A stretch of 64,000 nucleotides of DNA from SZUA-309 sp050185825 (GTDB lineage Bacteria; Pseudomonadota; Gammaproteobacteria; Pseudomonadales; Azotimanducaceae): NCBI GenBank assembly GCA_050185825.1, contig JBFWZA010000013.1:1-64000 (forward strand), read 5' to 3'. Positions 18,731 to 27,531 of this stretch are shown here, piece after piece. Numbering within the stretch: the first letter of the stretch is position 1; each line of letters opens with the position of its first letter. The position numbers were made by a program, and so were the translations under genes. The notes under the pieces were generated by a model that was not told where the DNA came from, searched no databases, and was given only the letters and a program-made list of their open reading frames with translations.

Positions 18731-19942
18731 TCAGGCCTCGTGCGTTTCGATCTTCAGATTCCCCTCCAGCGTCCGGTGCACGGGGCACCGGTTGGCGATC
18801 TCGATCAGCCGTGCCCGCTGGGCGTCGTCCAGGTCGCCGGCGAGGCTGATGTCCCGTCGCAGGATCTCGAGCTGCCCGCCGTCCTCCGGACAATCCTCAC
18901 AGTCTTTCACGTGTTCCCGGCTGTGAGAGAGCCGCACGCCGATGGAATCCAGGCTCCAGCGCTTGTGGTTGGCGTACATGCGGACGGTCATGGAGGTGCA
19001 GGCGCCGAGGGCCGACAGCAGCAGCTCATAAGGATCCGGGCCCAGATTGTCGCCGCCCATCCGGCTCGGTTCGTCCGCGATCCACTGATGGTCGTCTGAA
19101 TAGAGATCCCGCAGGAACTTCCGGTTGCCTTCGCCCACCCAGACCATCCCGCCGGGCACCGCAGGGCCCTCGGCCGCCTCCACCTCCGGCAGATAGGACT
19201 CCGCCCAGGCGGCAATGGTCGTCGCCACGTACTGCGCCTTCTCGATACGGCTGAGCAGATGATCGGCCCCATCGAGCGCAATGAAGCTCTTCGGGTGACG
19301 CGCGGCCTGGAAGATCTTCCCCGCCTCGTCGATCGACACCACCTCGTCCAGCGGGGCATGCAGAATCAGGAGCGCCCGCTTCCAGTGCCCGATCACGTCC
19401 GGGAGTGAGTGGTCACGCAGGTCGTCGAGAAATTCCCTGCGGATCCGGAACGTACGACCGGCCAGCGATACTTCCGCCACCCCGTCCCGCTCGATGTTCG
19501 CCACGTCGGCCTGGAAGACCTTCAGAACGTGGTCCGGCGATGCCGGGGCGCCGATAGTAGCCACCGCCCGCACCTCCGCGATCCGCCCTGCCGCAAAAAG
19601 CGCGGCTGTCCCCCCGAGGCTGTGCCCCACCAGCAGCGCTGGCGCCCTGCCCGCCCTCCTCAGATAGTCTGCCGCCGCGACCAGGTCTTCGACGTTGGAG
19701 GAAAAGCCGGTGTTGCCGAAGTCGCCCTCGGATCCTCCCAGGCCGGTGAAATCGAAGCGCAGCACCCCGATACCCGCCGCCACCAGCCCGCGGGTGATCC
19801 GTGCCGCCGCCGCGCTGTCTTTGCCGCAGGTGAAGCAGTGGGCGAAGAGCGCGAAAGCCCTCGCCGGCTTGTCCGGCAGCTCGAGCTGCGCCGCCAGCAT
19901 CTCACCACGCCCGTTGGGGAATTCGACCTTCTCTCTGCTCAC
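18731..19942 (-). CDS. Alpha/beta hydrolase fused to OsmC domain
   Basis: About 403 aa from GTG 19942 (GAGG six bases upstream). The N-terminal hydrolase (about 1-240) has the nucleophile elbow GHSLGG, the oxyanion region HCFTCGKDS and a late Asp/His pair (HAPLDEVV, DGADHLL). The C-terminal part (about 265-403) is OsmC-like, with LLSALGACTSMTVRMYA and NRCPVHRTL holding the two redox Cys. OsmC proteins reduce organic hydroperoxides; the hydrolase may free or activate substrates. This fusion is known in proteobacteria. The last 24-residue block includes DCEDCPEDGG, a possible extra Cys site. Confidence 0.9.
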   Translation of the reverse strand: MSREKVEFPNGRGEMLAAQLELPDKPARAFALFAHCFTCGKDSAAAARITRGLVAAGIGVLRFDFTGLGGSEGDFGNTGFSSNVEDLVAAADYLRRAGRAPALLVGHSLGGTAALFAAGRIAEVRAVATIGAPASPDHVLKVFQADVANIERDGVAEVSLAGRTFRIRREFLDDLRDHSLPDVIGHWKRALLILHAPLDEVVSIDEAGKIFQAARHPKSFIALDGADHLLSRIEKAQYVATTIAAWAESYLPEVEAAEGPAVPGGMVWVGEGNRKFLRDLYSDDHQWIADEPSRMGGDNLGPDPYELLLSALGACTSMTVRMYANHKRWSLDSIGVRLSHSREHVKDCEDCPEDGGQLEILRRDISLAGDLDDAQRARLIEIANRCPVHRTLEGNLKIETHEA

Positions 19943-19976
19943 CGGAGCCTCGCGTTTTTGCCGGGGCCCTACAGTG

Positions 19977-20022
19977 AAAATAATTAAGGCGCCCAAGTCG
20001 AGGGGAGCGACTTGGGCGCCTT
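19977..20022 (-). terminator. Rho-independent terminator of the candidate sRNA
   Basis: Perfect 15-bp arms AAGGCGCCCAAGTCG (19986-20000) and its complement (20008-20022) surround a 7-base loop. On the minus strand the stem is followed by TTAATTATTTTC, a T-rich though interrupted tract. It lies 35 bp before the hydrolase-OsmC start and 270 bp after the phosphatase gene. Confidence 0.7.
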
Positions 20023-20079
20023 GCGTGCAACACCGACATTGGGTCTGTAGGGGAGAGAGATGCGTCGGTGTTACTCACT
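19977..20079 (-). ncRNA. Candidate sigma54-dependent small RNA with two C-rich loops
   Basis: About 100 nt. Hairpin 1 has 9-bp arms AACACCGAC/GTCGGTGTT (20029-20037 with 20064-20072) and a 26-base loop containing CTCTCTCCCCTAC in the RNA sense. Hairpin 2 is the terminator, with loop CTCCCCT. Both loops thus expose CUCCCCU/A, able to pair with GGGGAG-type ribosome binding sites. A -24/-12 promoter lies at the right distance upstream. This explains the 351-bp gene-free gap 19943-20293; bases 20106-20293 show nothing else. No Rfam family is recognised. Structure is seen in the sequence; function is inferred. Confidence 0.6.
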
Positions 20080-20088
20080 GCTCCTTAT

Positions 20089-20105
20089 TGCAGAACCCGT
20101 GCCAA
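20089..20105 (-). promoter_or_regulatory. Sigma54 (RpoN) -24/-12 promoter
   Basis: The minus strand reads TTGGCACGGGTTCTGCA, against the consensus YTGGCACG-N4-TTGCW. It has GG (20103-20102) and GC (20091-20090) exactly ten bases apart and one mismatch in the -12 box. Transcription would begin near 20079, just before hairpin 1 of the candidate sRNA. No enhancer-binding site was identified. Confidence 0.6.
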
Positions 20106-20293
20106 AAACCGAAGCCCATCCAGACAACGAAGATCGGCCTGTAAAAAGACGGGAATTTCTTGCAGAAGAAGGTTCAGCGGGGCACACGCAGGCGTCGGGA
20201 AAGTCCAGATGCCGCGCACCAACTTGGATCAAACATCCTCGAATCTGCGCCATCGCGGTGAAAAGGTCAGCACCGCCCCGCCCGGCAGGCTCG

Positions 20294-21109
20294 CTAGCCG
20301 TTGATTACCCTCAACGCAGCCTCGTGAAGCTCCGCGGATCCCGACGCCAGAATCGTCCCGCCAAGGCTCGGATTGCCGCCGGAGTAAGTGGTGACGACCC
20401 CACCCGCCCCCTCGATAACCGGGATCAGCCCCTGGATGTCGTAGGCGTTCAGATTCGCGTCCGTGGCCAGATCCACGTAGCCCATCGCGACCATCGCCCA
20501 GAGATAACAGTCACCGCCGTAGCGGCTGAGCTTCACGCTGCCTTCGAGCCGTTGAAACCCCTCGCGCTCCCGCCCATGAAAAAGCACCGGTGTGGTGGTG
20601 GCCAGCACCGCCTGATCCAGGGTAGGGCAGGACCGCGTGCGCAGCTCACGCGTCTCGCCGTGCCGGTGGAAGCTCGCACTCTGCCCGTCGCCGGCCCAGA
20701 TCTCCTCCGTGTAGGGCTGATACATCACCCCGACCACAGGCTTTTCACCGTTGAACAGCCCAAGAAGCAGCCCCCAGTGCAGCATTCCGCTCATGAAGGC
20801 TCGGGTGCCGTCGATCGGATCAATCACCCAGGTCAGCCCATCGCCCGCCTCGACACCGAACTCCTCGCCGAATATCCCGTGGGACGGATACTGCTTCCGA
20901 ATCAGCTCTCTCAGAACCTGCTCCGCGGCCCTGTCTGCTTCCGTAACCGGATCGAACCGCCCATCGTCGAGCTTATTCTCCACGGCTGCGTCTGCCCGGA
21001 AAAAGCGAAGGGTTTCGCCGCCGGCTTTAACAGCGGCGGAGATGGCGAACTGGAGGAGTTCCCTTTTAAGCGAGTCCGAGACGAGCGTGGAATCGCGATA
21101 GGTAAGCAT
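20294..21109 (-). CDS. hisN: Inositol-monophosphatase-family phosphatase, histidinol-phosphatase (HisN) type
   Basis: About 271 aa from ATG 21109 (frame open to 21187). Li+-sensitive phosphatase motifs: GEEFG near residue 70, WVIDPIDGTRAFMSG with the three metal-binding acidic residues, and GGDCYLWAMVAMGYVDLATD with the late Asp. The R-A-F after DGT and the NLNAYDIQGLIPVIEGAGG block favour the HisN/histidinol-phosphate branch over SuhB. Mg2+-dependent and cytosolic. It stands alone, followed by the sRNA; GC content falls sharply just upstream of its start. Confidence 0.85.
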   Translation of the reverse strand: MLTYRDSTLVSDSLKRELLQFAISAAVKAGGETLRFFRADAAVENKLDDGRFDPVTEADRAAEQVLRELIRKQYPSHGIFGEEFGVEAGDGLTWVIDPIDGTRAFMSGMLHWGLLLGLFNGEKPVVGVMYQPYTEEIWAGDGQSASFHRHGETRELRTRSCPTLDQAVLATTTPVLFHGREREGFQRLEGSVKLSRYGGDCYLWAMVAMGYVDLATDANLNAYDIQGLIPVIEGAGGVVTTYSGGNPSLGGTILASGSAELHEAALRVING

Positions 21110-21271
21110 AAGTGAATCGCCTTGAGATTCGCTGAATTGGAGTTTCTCTAGCCTCTTTCCGCACCAGATAAACCCACCAGAAGCCAAGCTGGCCTTTCGT
21201 ATGCCATCGAAAAAGAGAACTCCTTCTCAATTTCCGACGAGCGGCTTGAATTTCGTGATACATAGCCTGCA

Positions 21272-21319
21272 AACCTCCTGTGAACAGATACAAAATGACC
21301 ACTCGATCAACAGGAGGTT
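21272..21319 (+). promoter_or_regulatory. Hairpin upstream of the cyclase gene masking an AGGAGG
   Basis: AACCTCCTGT (21272-21281) and ACAGGAGGTT (21310-21319) are a perfect 10-bp inverted repeat around 28 bases. The right arm contains AGGAGG followed by TTGATG, so the stem would hide a consensus Shine-Dalgarno. The ATG at 21321 opens a frame of about 65 codons out of phase with the cyclase, which starts at 21383. It could be a leader or attenuator. The remaining 21110-21271 shows no other feature. Confidence 0.5.
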
Positions 21320-21382
21320 GATGCATTTTAGGGCAGGATCCCTAGACGGCGAACCTAAAAATTCGCAGCATCATATGCCGCG

Positions 21383-22816
21383 GTGCAAATCTTCGACAAA
21401 TTCTTCAACTACCTCTTCCCGCTGTCGCTTCTCGACACAACTCCCTGGCGAGGAATGTGGGAAGAAAAAGAGCGGGCAGACTTCCTTGCGACCGCTAAAC
21501 TATTTTTTCCAGTAGCGGCATTTATCTATGCAGGTCATTACTGGTTTTTCGACCTGCCAATGGGACTCGAACCAAAAAACCTTTGGTTGTCCTTTAGGAC
21601 AACCGTTGTCGCCATCGCCCTGGTTACATTCATCTTCTATATCAGCCCTTTAAGAAATATCCGCTGGTATCGTCTACCTGCAATTCTGGCAACATCGATC
21701 TTCTGCTATTCACAAGCAAGAGTAACTGTTTGGTATCCGGAAGCCCCATGGATCTATTGCTTCGTTCTGGACGTAATCTGTGTGCTTTCACTACGCGCAT
21801 CAGTCCTAAAAAGCGCTTTCTTTGCCGCGTTTCTGATATCTCTACAATGGTCATCACTAATGCAAGCGGGCCTGTCAATTCCCGAAGCAGTTTCCGCCAG
21901 CGCCGTTGTCGTCTTCGCCATCATTACGACTCGAGGAAGCTACGCAGCCGATATCCGATATTTCCTGCTAAACCAACAGAACATCGACGCACAGAAACGC
22001 AACATCGAGATGAACATTGAATTCACAGATAGAATCAAATCGTTCATACCAGCCGAGATTGCAAACAGACTAGAAAAGCACCTGCGTGATCGCAGCAGCT
22101 CCGTCTTGGAAGCAATTTACGGAGTCCTTAGACCAAGACGGTGCGACATAGCGTGCTTGTTCAGCGATATAAGAGGGTTTACCGAAAGCTCCAAGAATCT
22201 CGACGCATTTATTAGAGATTCCGTAGTTCCAAACATAAAAGAATGCACAGACGCCCTCGAAGAATACGGCGGCATACCCAGAAAGATCGGCGACCTACTC
22301 TTCGCATATTTCGACGACAAGAGCATTCACGCAAACCTTGTAAGAGCCATTCTTTCGGGCTTGGAGGTCGCAAAAATCAACGAACGCCACAACCAGACAG
22401 CAAGCCACCAAGACATTGAAAGGTACATCTTGATCTCAACTGGCGAAGCTATAGTTGGGAATATCGGCGGCTTTGATTCCTCAGTAGAGATCACGGCTCT
22501 CGGCAGCCCGGTGAACTTTTTAAGCCGTCTTGATGAGCTTACCAAGCAGCCTCAGCTGCGCGCACTCCTGCGATCCTCTGATTTGGTGATCTGCGATAGA
22601 TCAATGAAGCTCCTGCAAGAACTACGCATACACCCCACTGTCACTACGATCGACCTTGAGGATCTCGGTCTCTCAATCCGCAACTTCCCAGATGTCAGGA
22701 GAATACATACTATGCGCCCTTCACAGGCCAACATAGAAGTCTTCTTTGAACTTTATTCAAGAGTAATAAAGGACATCGATAGCAACGCGGATGACAGCAG
22801 ATCTCGTGCAGCGTGA
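21383..22816 (+). CDS. Six-TM class III adenylate/guanylate cyclase
   Basis: 477 aa. About six hydrophobic helices in residues 35-195, then a coiled linker and a class III cyclase domain (about 240-430). Visible catalytic parts are CLFSDIRGFTESS (first metal Asp), GIPRKIGDLLFAYFDD (second metal Asp), STGEAIVGNIGG, and ITALGSPVNFLSRLDEL with the transition-state Asn and Arg. The enzyme should make cAMP or cGMP at the inner membrane; nucleotide choice cannot be fixed. GTG 21383 is the first start after an in-frame stop at 21356, but it has no clear Shine-Dalgarno. It overlaps the next gene by 26 bp. Confidence 0.85.
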   Translation: MQIFDKFFNYLFPLSLLDTTPWRGMWEEKERADFLATAKLFFPVAAFIYAGHYWFFDLPMGLEPKNLWLSFRTTVVAIALVTFIFYISPLRNIRWYRLPAILATSIFCYSQARVTVWYPEAPWIYCFVLDVICVLSLRASVLKSAFFAAFLISLQWSSLMQAGLSIPEAVSASAVVVFAIITTRGSYAADIRYFLLNQQNIDAQKRNIEMNIEFTDRIKSFIPAEIANRLEKHLRDRSSSVLEAIYGVLRPRRCDIACLFSDIRGFTESSKNLDAFIRDSVVPNIKECTDALEEYGGIPRKIGDLLFAYFDDKSIHANLVRAILSGLEVAKINERHNQTASHQDIERYILISTGEAIVGNIGGFDSSVEITALGSPVNFLSRLDELTKQPQLRALLRSSDLVICDRSMKLLQELRIHPTVTTIDLEDLGLSIRNFPDVRRIHTMRPSQANIEVFFELYSRVIKDIDSNADDSRSRAA

Positions 22817-24269
22817 TTTTTCTGAACAAGAGTTCCAAGAACTCCACGACATAATATTTCCAGCCGATATTCGAGCAACTGACGTCGTCAGAGCTTTGAT
22901 TCGAAAGACGGATTCAGGGCAACCTTTCCAAGAAATTCGCGTGTGGAGGATGAGTCCACTCGGGGTTGAACTTTTACCCGAAAACATTACGGATTTCCGA
23001 AAAGGCGACCTTCTGGACCTCCAACTTCTAGTCGGCAATCAGTCTACGAATTTCGAAGGTCTCGTAGTAGCCGTCGCACCAGAGGAGAACGATAGAAAAG
23101 TATTGGGTGTCCGGCTTTCAAAAAAAACGGACGATACACCCCAGCGCGAGTCGAGCCGAAGACGTGGATCCAGATGGATCTGCAGCAGCCAGTTTGATCC
23201 TATCTGCATGGCTGCAAACCCTCTTCAGTTTAACGATTTTCTCTACTTCAAAATTCGCGACATATCCAAGTCTGGAATACGAGCTCTTACCAGCCTACGC
23301 AATAAGTTCATTGTCCCCGGCATGGAATTACAGGCGCAGATCAGCTTCCCGCTGACTTCGCAGATTTCTCTCCCTCTTAGAGTAGTCCGCGTCAACCTTA
23401 CAGCCGAGCACGGCAAGGACTATCTCGAGACTGGCTTAGAGTTCGTAGATCTTTCCCGGCATCACCGCGAAGTAATCGGTCAATACCTGATCCAGTTTAG
23501 TGACGCACAATCGTTGAAAGCTATTCGTGATGAGGGATTCTTTCCAACGTCGCTAACCAAAGGAGTCGACTATCAGTTCGCAAAGACAGCCGAAGAATTC
23601 AGAGAGGTCCTGGAGCTTCGACTCTTAGCAAACCGCGTTAGTGAAAAAATTCCCAGCCACTACTCCGCCGATGATATGGCGGACATCTACGACATGAGGA
23701 GTCGAATCGTTGTTGGCCGCTACCGTGGGCGGGTAGTGGCAACAATGCGCCTGACTTTCAACGAACTGGGACAGAAACTGGAACATGAACATTACCTCGA
23801 GCTCCCCCCAGAATTCCCGAGAAGTGAACAAATCCTTGAGATCGCACGTGCAGCCACGCATCCGGATTTCCGCGCCAACGACCTTTGGACTACTTTAATG
23901 CAACATGCCGCTATCGCGGCCATCCAAGCAAAACGTCCGTGGGTACTGATGTCGACGACCGCTGAACTCCGAGACATGTATATGCGCTTGGGGTGCAAAG
24001 ACACTGGGCTTCGGTATAGACACCCCCTCTACCCAGAAAAAGAACAAATCGTCATGCACATCAATTTGCGCGACGTTGTTGTCGGCCAGAGTGTCGGCCC
24101 CATCTACTGGAATGTTATCTGGAAAAGCGTCGGCAACTATCTCGCGCAATCAGATCCTACAATCGCGGCGGATCTGACCTCTGCACGGGTCAGGTTCTAC
24201 AACTTCCTGTCTCCTCTCGCGCAACTTCTCCGCTATTTCAGCTCACGCCCGAGGAAGCGTAGTCGGTAA
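22791..24269 (+). CDS. PilZ-PilZ-GNAT protein, N-acyl amino acid synthase-like
   Basis: 492 aa. Residues about 40-110 form a PilZ-like barrel. Residues 118-235 are a PilZ domain with the c-di-GMP motifs RRGSR and DISKSG. Residues about 255-440 resemble GNAT acyltransferases of the FeeM/PEP-CTERM-associated type: VVGRYRGRVVATMRLTFN, ILEIARAATHPDFR, MYMRLGCKDTGLRYRHPLYP. That family moves acyl chains from acyl-ACP to an amine such as an amino acid. Direct c-di-GMP control of such a transferase is an inference from the fusion. The C-terminal 50 residues are unassigned. Translation is coupled to the cyclase by overlap. Confidence 0.75.
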   Translation: MTADLVQRDFSEQEFQELHDIIFPADIRATDVVRALIRKTDSGQPFQEIRVWRMSPLGVELLPENITDFRKGDLLDLQLLVGNQSTNFEGLVVAVAPEENDRKVLGVRLSKKTDDTPQRESSRRRGSRWICSSQFDPICMAANPLQFNDFLYFKIRDISKSGIRALTSLRNKFIVPGMELQAQISFPLTSQISLPLRVVRVNLTAEHGKDYLETGLEFVDLSRHHREVIGQYLIQFSDAQSLKAIRDEGFFPTSLTKGVDYQFAKTAEEFREVLELRLLANRVSEKIPSHYSADDMADIYDMRSRIVVGRYRGRVVATMRLTFNELGQKLEHEHYLELPPEFPRSEQILEIARAATHPDFRANDLWTTLMQHAAIAAIQAKRPWVLMSTTAELRDMYMRLGCKDTGLRYRHPLYPEKEQIVMHINLRDVVVGQSVGPIYWNVIWKSVGNYLAQSDPTIAADLTSARVRFYNFLSPLAQLLRYFSSRPRKRSR

Positions 24270-24371
24270 ATCTTGCTTTTCCAGCAAGGAATGTCTAAAT
24301 AGCGCTCTTGTAGTCGAACAGGGAGATCTCGACTCTAATACCGCACATTGGAAGCTTGCCGGGGACGCGAC

Positions 24372-26621
24372 TTGCTGTTTGGTTGGATCCGAAATCACTC
24401 CAGCTTCATATATGGGCTCGTTGTTCTAGGCACCGCGCTATCTTTAGTCGGCACTAGCGGACTAAGCGTCACACCCGACAATCGCGTTTTTTATGGCCCT
24501 TCGAATACGTACTTCAACGATGTCCTTGAGTTCGAGGCCAACTACACTCCAAATAACAACATTCTGTATGTTATTCACGGCACATCATCTATTGAAGAAG
24601 GGTCGCAGATTGAGGCGATTCAGTGGCTTACAGACAAGGCATGGCGCATACACAACACTATTCGAGTTGATTCCATAAGCAGCTATCCCGTTGCCCTAGG
24701 CCAAGAAAACGTAATCGAAGTACTACCGCTTAGCGAGGTGGCCTGTCCAGATTTACCCACCTGCAATACGGGAGACTTGGAGGTTCTTAGAAAGCCTCAG
24801 ATCCTAAACCGTCTTATCAGCAAAGATCTTCACTCCGCAGGTGTCGTCGCTACGGTAACTCTCGACAGGAGTTCGGAAGACACAATAAAGAAAATCACTG
24901 ACGACGCGGAATCTCTGGCCGCAGAGTTCAGAGATTCTTTTCCCGATCTCGAACTCGTTGTCACCGGCGGCGTGCCGATGATGCAGGCAATGGCCACCTA
25001 TAGCGCGGAAGATTTGGGCACGTTGCTACCCATAGCATTAGGGATTGTGCTGGTTCTGCTTACCCTCTTCTTAGGCGGACTAGCCCCAGCATTTTGCGTT
25101 CTGGGAGTGGCGTTCCTAGCAGTGCTTACTACGATGGGCTTTGCTGGATGGACAGGCCATCAAATCAACAGCGCTACTTCAATAGTACCGCTAGTTGTGT
25201 TCACTCTGGTGGTCACTAGCTCAATGCACATCATGGTGCATTTCGTCAGGCTCATGGCAGTGCCCGGCGCATCTGCAGTAGAGAGTACTCAAGCCGCGCT
25301 ACAAGGTAACTTGGTTCCCATGTTGGTCAGTTCTTCGACGACCGCAGTCGGATTACTGTCGTTGCTCTTCCTAGACTCACCCCCATTCAAGGAGCTTGGA
25401 TACCTATCTGCCTTTGGTGTAGCTTCTGGAACTGCACTATCTATTCTGTTGTTGCCTCTGGTTCTTCAGAGGCTCTCAAACATCCGAAGTAGTGCAGCTA
25501 CAGCCTGGCTACAAGAGAGGCTTAACGATTACGCTCGATTTGTGGAATCAGGTCGAACGCTAACGGTACCAACTCTGGCTGTAATGTCTGTTTCTACCAT
25601 TGGCCTGTTTAGCATCACGTTGGACGACAATTTCGTCGAGTACTTTTCAGAAACCACCGATTTTAGAAGGAATACCGACCGAGCGACCGAACTTCTAGCC
25701 GGCCCCAATCACATCGAAATAGTTCTAGAGAACGGCGCTGACAACGGAGTGTTCGATCCATCGTATATCGCCTATCTAGAGCGATTAACTACTTTCGTTC
25801 GCGATCAAGCGTATGTATCGAATGCCAGTTCGTTCTCGGACGTATTGCACGATCTTTCAGAAGCATTCGGGACATCTCTCGCATCGGTGTCCAGTGCTGA
25901 CGAGTTAGCGCAGTGGTATCTGGTGTATGAACTCTCCTTAAGAAGAGGACAAAGCAATACAGACTTCGTTCGAGCTGACCAGAAACAAACCAGGATGTCT
26001 GTGCTTCTCAACGAGACCACCTCAACTGAGATACAAGAACTAGAATCAGCTATATATCGCTGGCACGAAGCGAACAATTCGCCGTTTAAACTTAAAGTGA
26101 CAGGCGAAAACATTCCAGTTGCCTATCTTTCCAAGACAAACATCCAATCGATGGTCTCCGGGATATTTTTAAGCATAGCGTTCACTTCCTTAGCCATCGG
26201 ATTCGTAGTCAAGAAGTTAAGGTTGGGTGTTGCAACTCTTCTTGCGACTGTCCTCCCAATAGTATTCGGCTTCGGCATCTGGGGTTTTTTTAACGACACC
26301 ATCGGATTGGCATCGACCGCCATCATCGCATTGACGATAGGCATAGTGGTGGATGACGCAGCGCATATGGTCTATCGCTTCGTCGACGCCAGACAACGCC
26401 TCGACTCTGACTCCTGGCAAGCTGCGGGGTTTAGCATCCATCGCGTCGGAATTGCGGTATCCGCTACGAGCGTTGTAATGGTTGGAGGTCTTGCAGCACT
26501 TTTATTCTCCAGCTTCGAACTGAATAGCAGCTTTGGGGAATGCACGTGCCTGATCATAGGAATGGCTCTCGTTTTCGATCTCTTCGCCCTACCTGGCCTT
26601 CTCGTCTGGGCTGACCACTAG
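24372..26621 (+). CDS. RND/MMPL superfamily exporter
   Basis: About 749 aa. Two repeats of a large extracytoplasmic loop plus a helix bundle. First bundle: about 210-370, with TSIVPLVVFTLVVTSSMHIMVHF. Second bundle: about 595-745, with the signature IGIVVDDAAHMVYRF. This is the MMPL/HAE3-like half-size RND type that exports lipids, hopanoids or lipid-linked metabolites by proton motive force. TTG 24372, with GGGGA six bases upstream, is the best start; an in-frame TTG also lies at 24348. Adjacent to the acyltransferase, it is a natural exporter for its product (inference). Confidence 0.87.
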   Translation: MLFGWIRNHSSFIYGLVVLGTALSLVGTSGLSVTPDNRVFYGPSNTYFNDVLEFEANYTPNNNILYVIHGTSSIEEGSQIEAIQWLTDKAWRIHNTIRVDSISSYPVALGQENVIEVLPLSEVACPDLPTCNTGDLEVLRKPQILNRLISKDLHSAGVVATVTLDRSSEDTIKKITDDAESLAAEFRDSFPDLELVVTGGVPMMQAMATYSAEDLGTLLPIALGIVLVLLTLFLGGLAPAFCVLGVAFLAVLTTMGFAGWTGHQINSATSIVPLVVFTLVVTSSMHIMVHFVRLMAVPGASAVESTQAALQGNLVPMLVSSSTTAVGLLSLLFLDSPPFKELGYLSAFGVASGTALSILLLPLVLQRLSNIRSSAATAWLQERLNDYARFVESGRTLTVPTLAVMSVSTIGLFSITLDDNFVEYFSETTDFRRNTDRATELLAGPNHIEIVLENGADNGVFDPSYIAYLERLTTFVRDQAYVSNASSFSDVLHDLSEAFGTSLASVSSADELAQWYLVYELSLRRGQSNTDFVRADQKQTRMSVLLNETTSTEIQELESAIYRWHEANNSPFKLKVTGENIPVAYLSKTNIQSMVSGIFLSIAFTSLAIGFVVKKLRLGVATLLATVLPIVFGFGIWGFFNDTIGLASTAIIALTIGIVVDDAAHMVYRFVDARQRLDSDSWQAAGFSIHRVGIAVSATSVVMVGGLAALLFSSFELNSSFGECTCLIIGMALVFDLFALPGLLVWADH

Positions 26622-26653
26622 TCTTAATAAAATGTTACTCGGAGGTATCTAAA

Positions 26654-27418
26654 TTGGACAACGGATCGAGCACTACGACTGCGTTCGAGTCGAGCAAGGT
26701 TGCAGAAGATGAAATGAATTGGGATGCATACGCAGAACACTACGACGTGATGTGCGAACTTAATCCCTCATATCAGGAAAACATCGACCGCCTAGTTCAG
26801 TACCTCAAGTCCTGGAGCATTTCTCAGAATCCCGCTATTTTGGATCTCGGCGCAGGAACCGGGAACTATATCTTGGCCCTCGCCAAACAGCTGGATGGTG
26901 CATCTTACGTGCACGTAGATTTCGATAAGAAGATGAACGAGCTGGCGCGTCGAAAGTATGACCAGCATCAACTGACATCTGTTCAGATTAGGAATCAGTA
27001 TGTTCAAGATGTTGATTTCGAAGAAAGCTCCTTCGACGTCATAATCTGCATCAATGCCCTCTACGCGATATCGCCACAAACAGAGGTTTTAAAAAATATT
27101 CACACTTGGCTGAAGCCAGATGGGCGTTTTTTTGTGATCGATTTCGGCCGAAAGCAGAACATCCTCGATTGGACTTTTTATGTTCTCCGCGAATCCATGA
27201 AGCGACATCGACTGCGCCGCTATATAAAGGTCCTGAAAGACAACCGAGAACTTATCAAGCAAAACCGACAAACGACAAAAGGACAAGATAGTGGCCGCTA
27301 TTGGCTACATACGACTGCGGAGTTCAGGGATACGTTGAAATCTTGTGGATTCGTGGTTGACGAGGTTTTCCCTTGCTATCGCGGGTATTCCGATTTGGCG
27401 GTGTGTCGCAAAGGTTAG
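26654..27418 (+). CDS. SAM-dependent methyltransferase
   Basis: 254 aa, Rossmann class I. Motif I is AILDLGAGTGNYILALA (about residue 60), the acidic loop is HVDFDKKMNELARRK, and motif IV is FDVIICINALYAISP. The long basic segment at about 175-210 and a C-terminal VDEVFPCYRGYSDLAVCRK are family-unspecific. The start is TTG 26654 behind a strong CGGAGGT. Small-molecule O/N-methylation is likely; it could modify the acylated product or its head group. Confidence 0.85.
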   Translation: MDNGSSTTTAFESSKVAEDEMNWDAYAEHYDVMCELNPSYQENIDRLVQYLKSWSISQNPAILDLGAGTGNYILALAKQLDGASYVHVDFDKKMNELARRKYDQHQLTSVQIRNQYVQDVDFEESSFDVIICINALYAISPQTEVLKNIHTWLKPDGRFFVIDFGRKQNILDWTFYVLRESMKRHRLRRYIKVLKDNRELIKQNRQTTKGQDSGRYWLHTTAEFRDTLKSCGFVVDEVFPCYRGYSDLAVCRKG

Positions 27419-27531
27419 TTTGTAAGCAATGTCCTACTTTAAATCTATCCTTCATCAACTAAGCTGGGAATCGATGCGAATCTAGACATTTTTGCGATCT
27501 CGTTGGCAATAGACGAGACAATCTTCCTCCA

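Noticed and set aside
20060..21115. Plus-strand frame with a GGGGAGAGAG upstream of its ATG
   Set aside because: It is antisense to the phosphatase for most of its length, and its apparent ribosome site is the complement of the sRNA C-rich loop.
21321..21515. Leader peptide or frameshifted start for the cyclase
   Set aside because: Not called as a gene: the frame is Ser/Cys-rich, overlaps the cyclase, and no frameshift evidence can be obtained from one sequence. Kept only as part of the hairpin finding.
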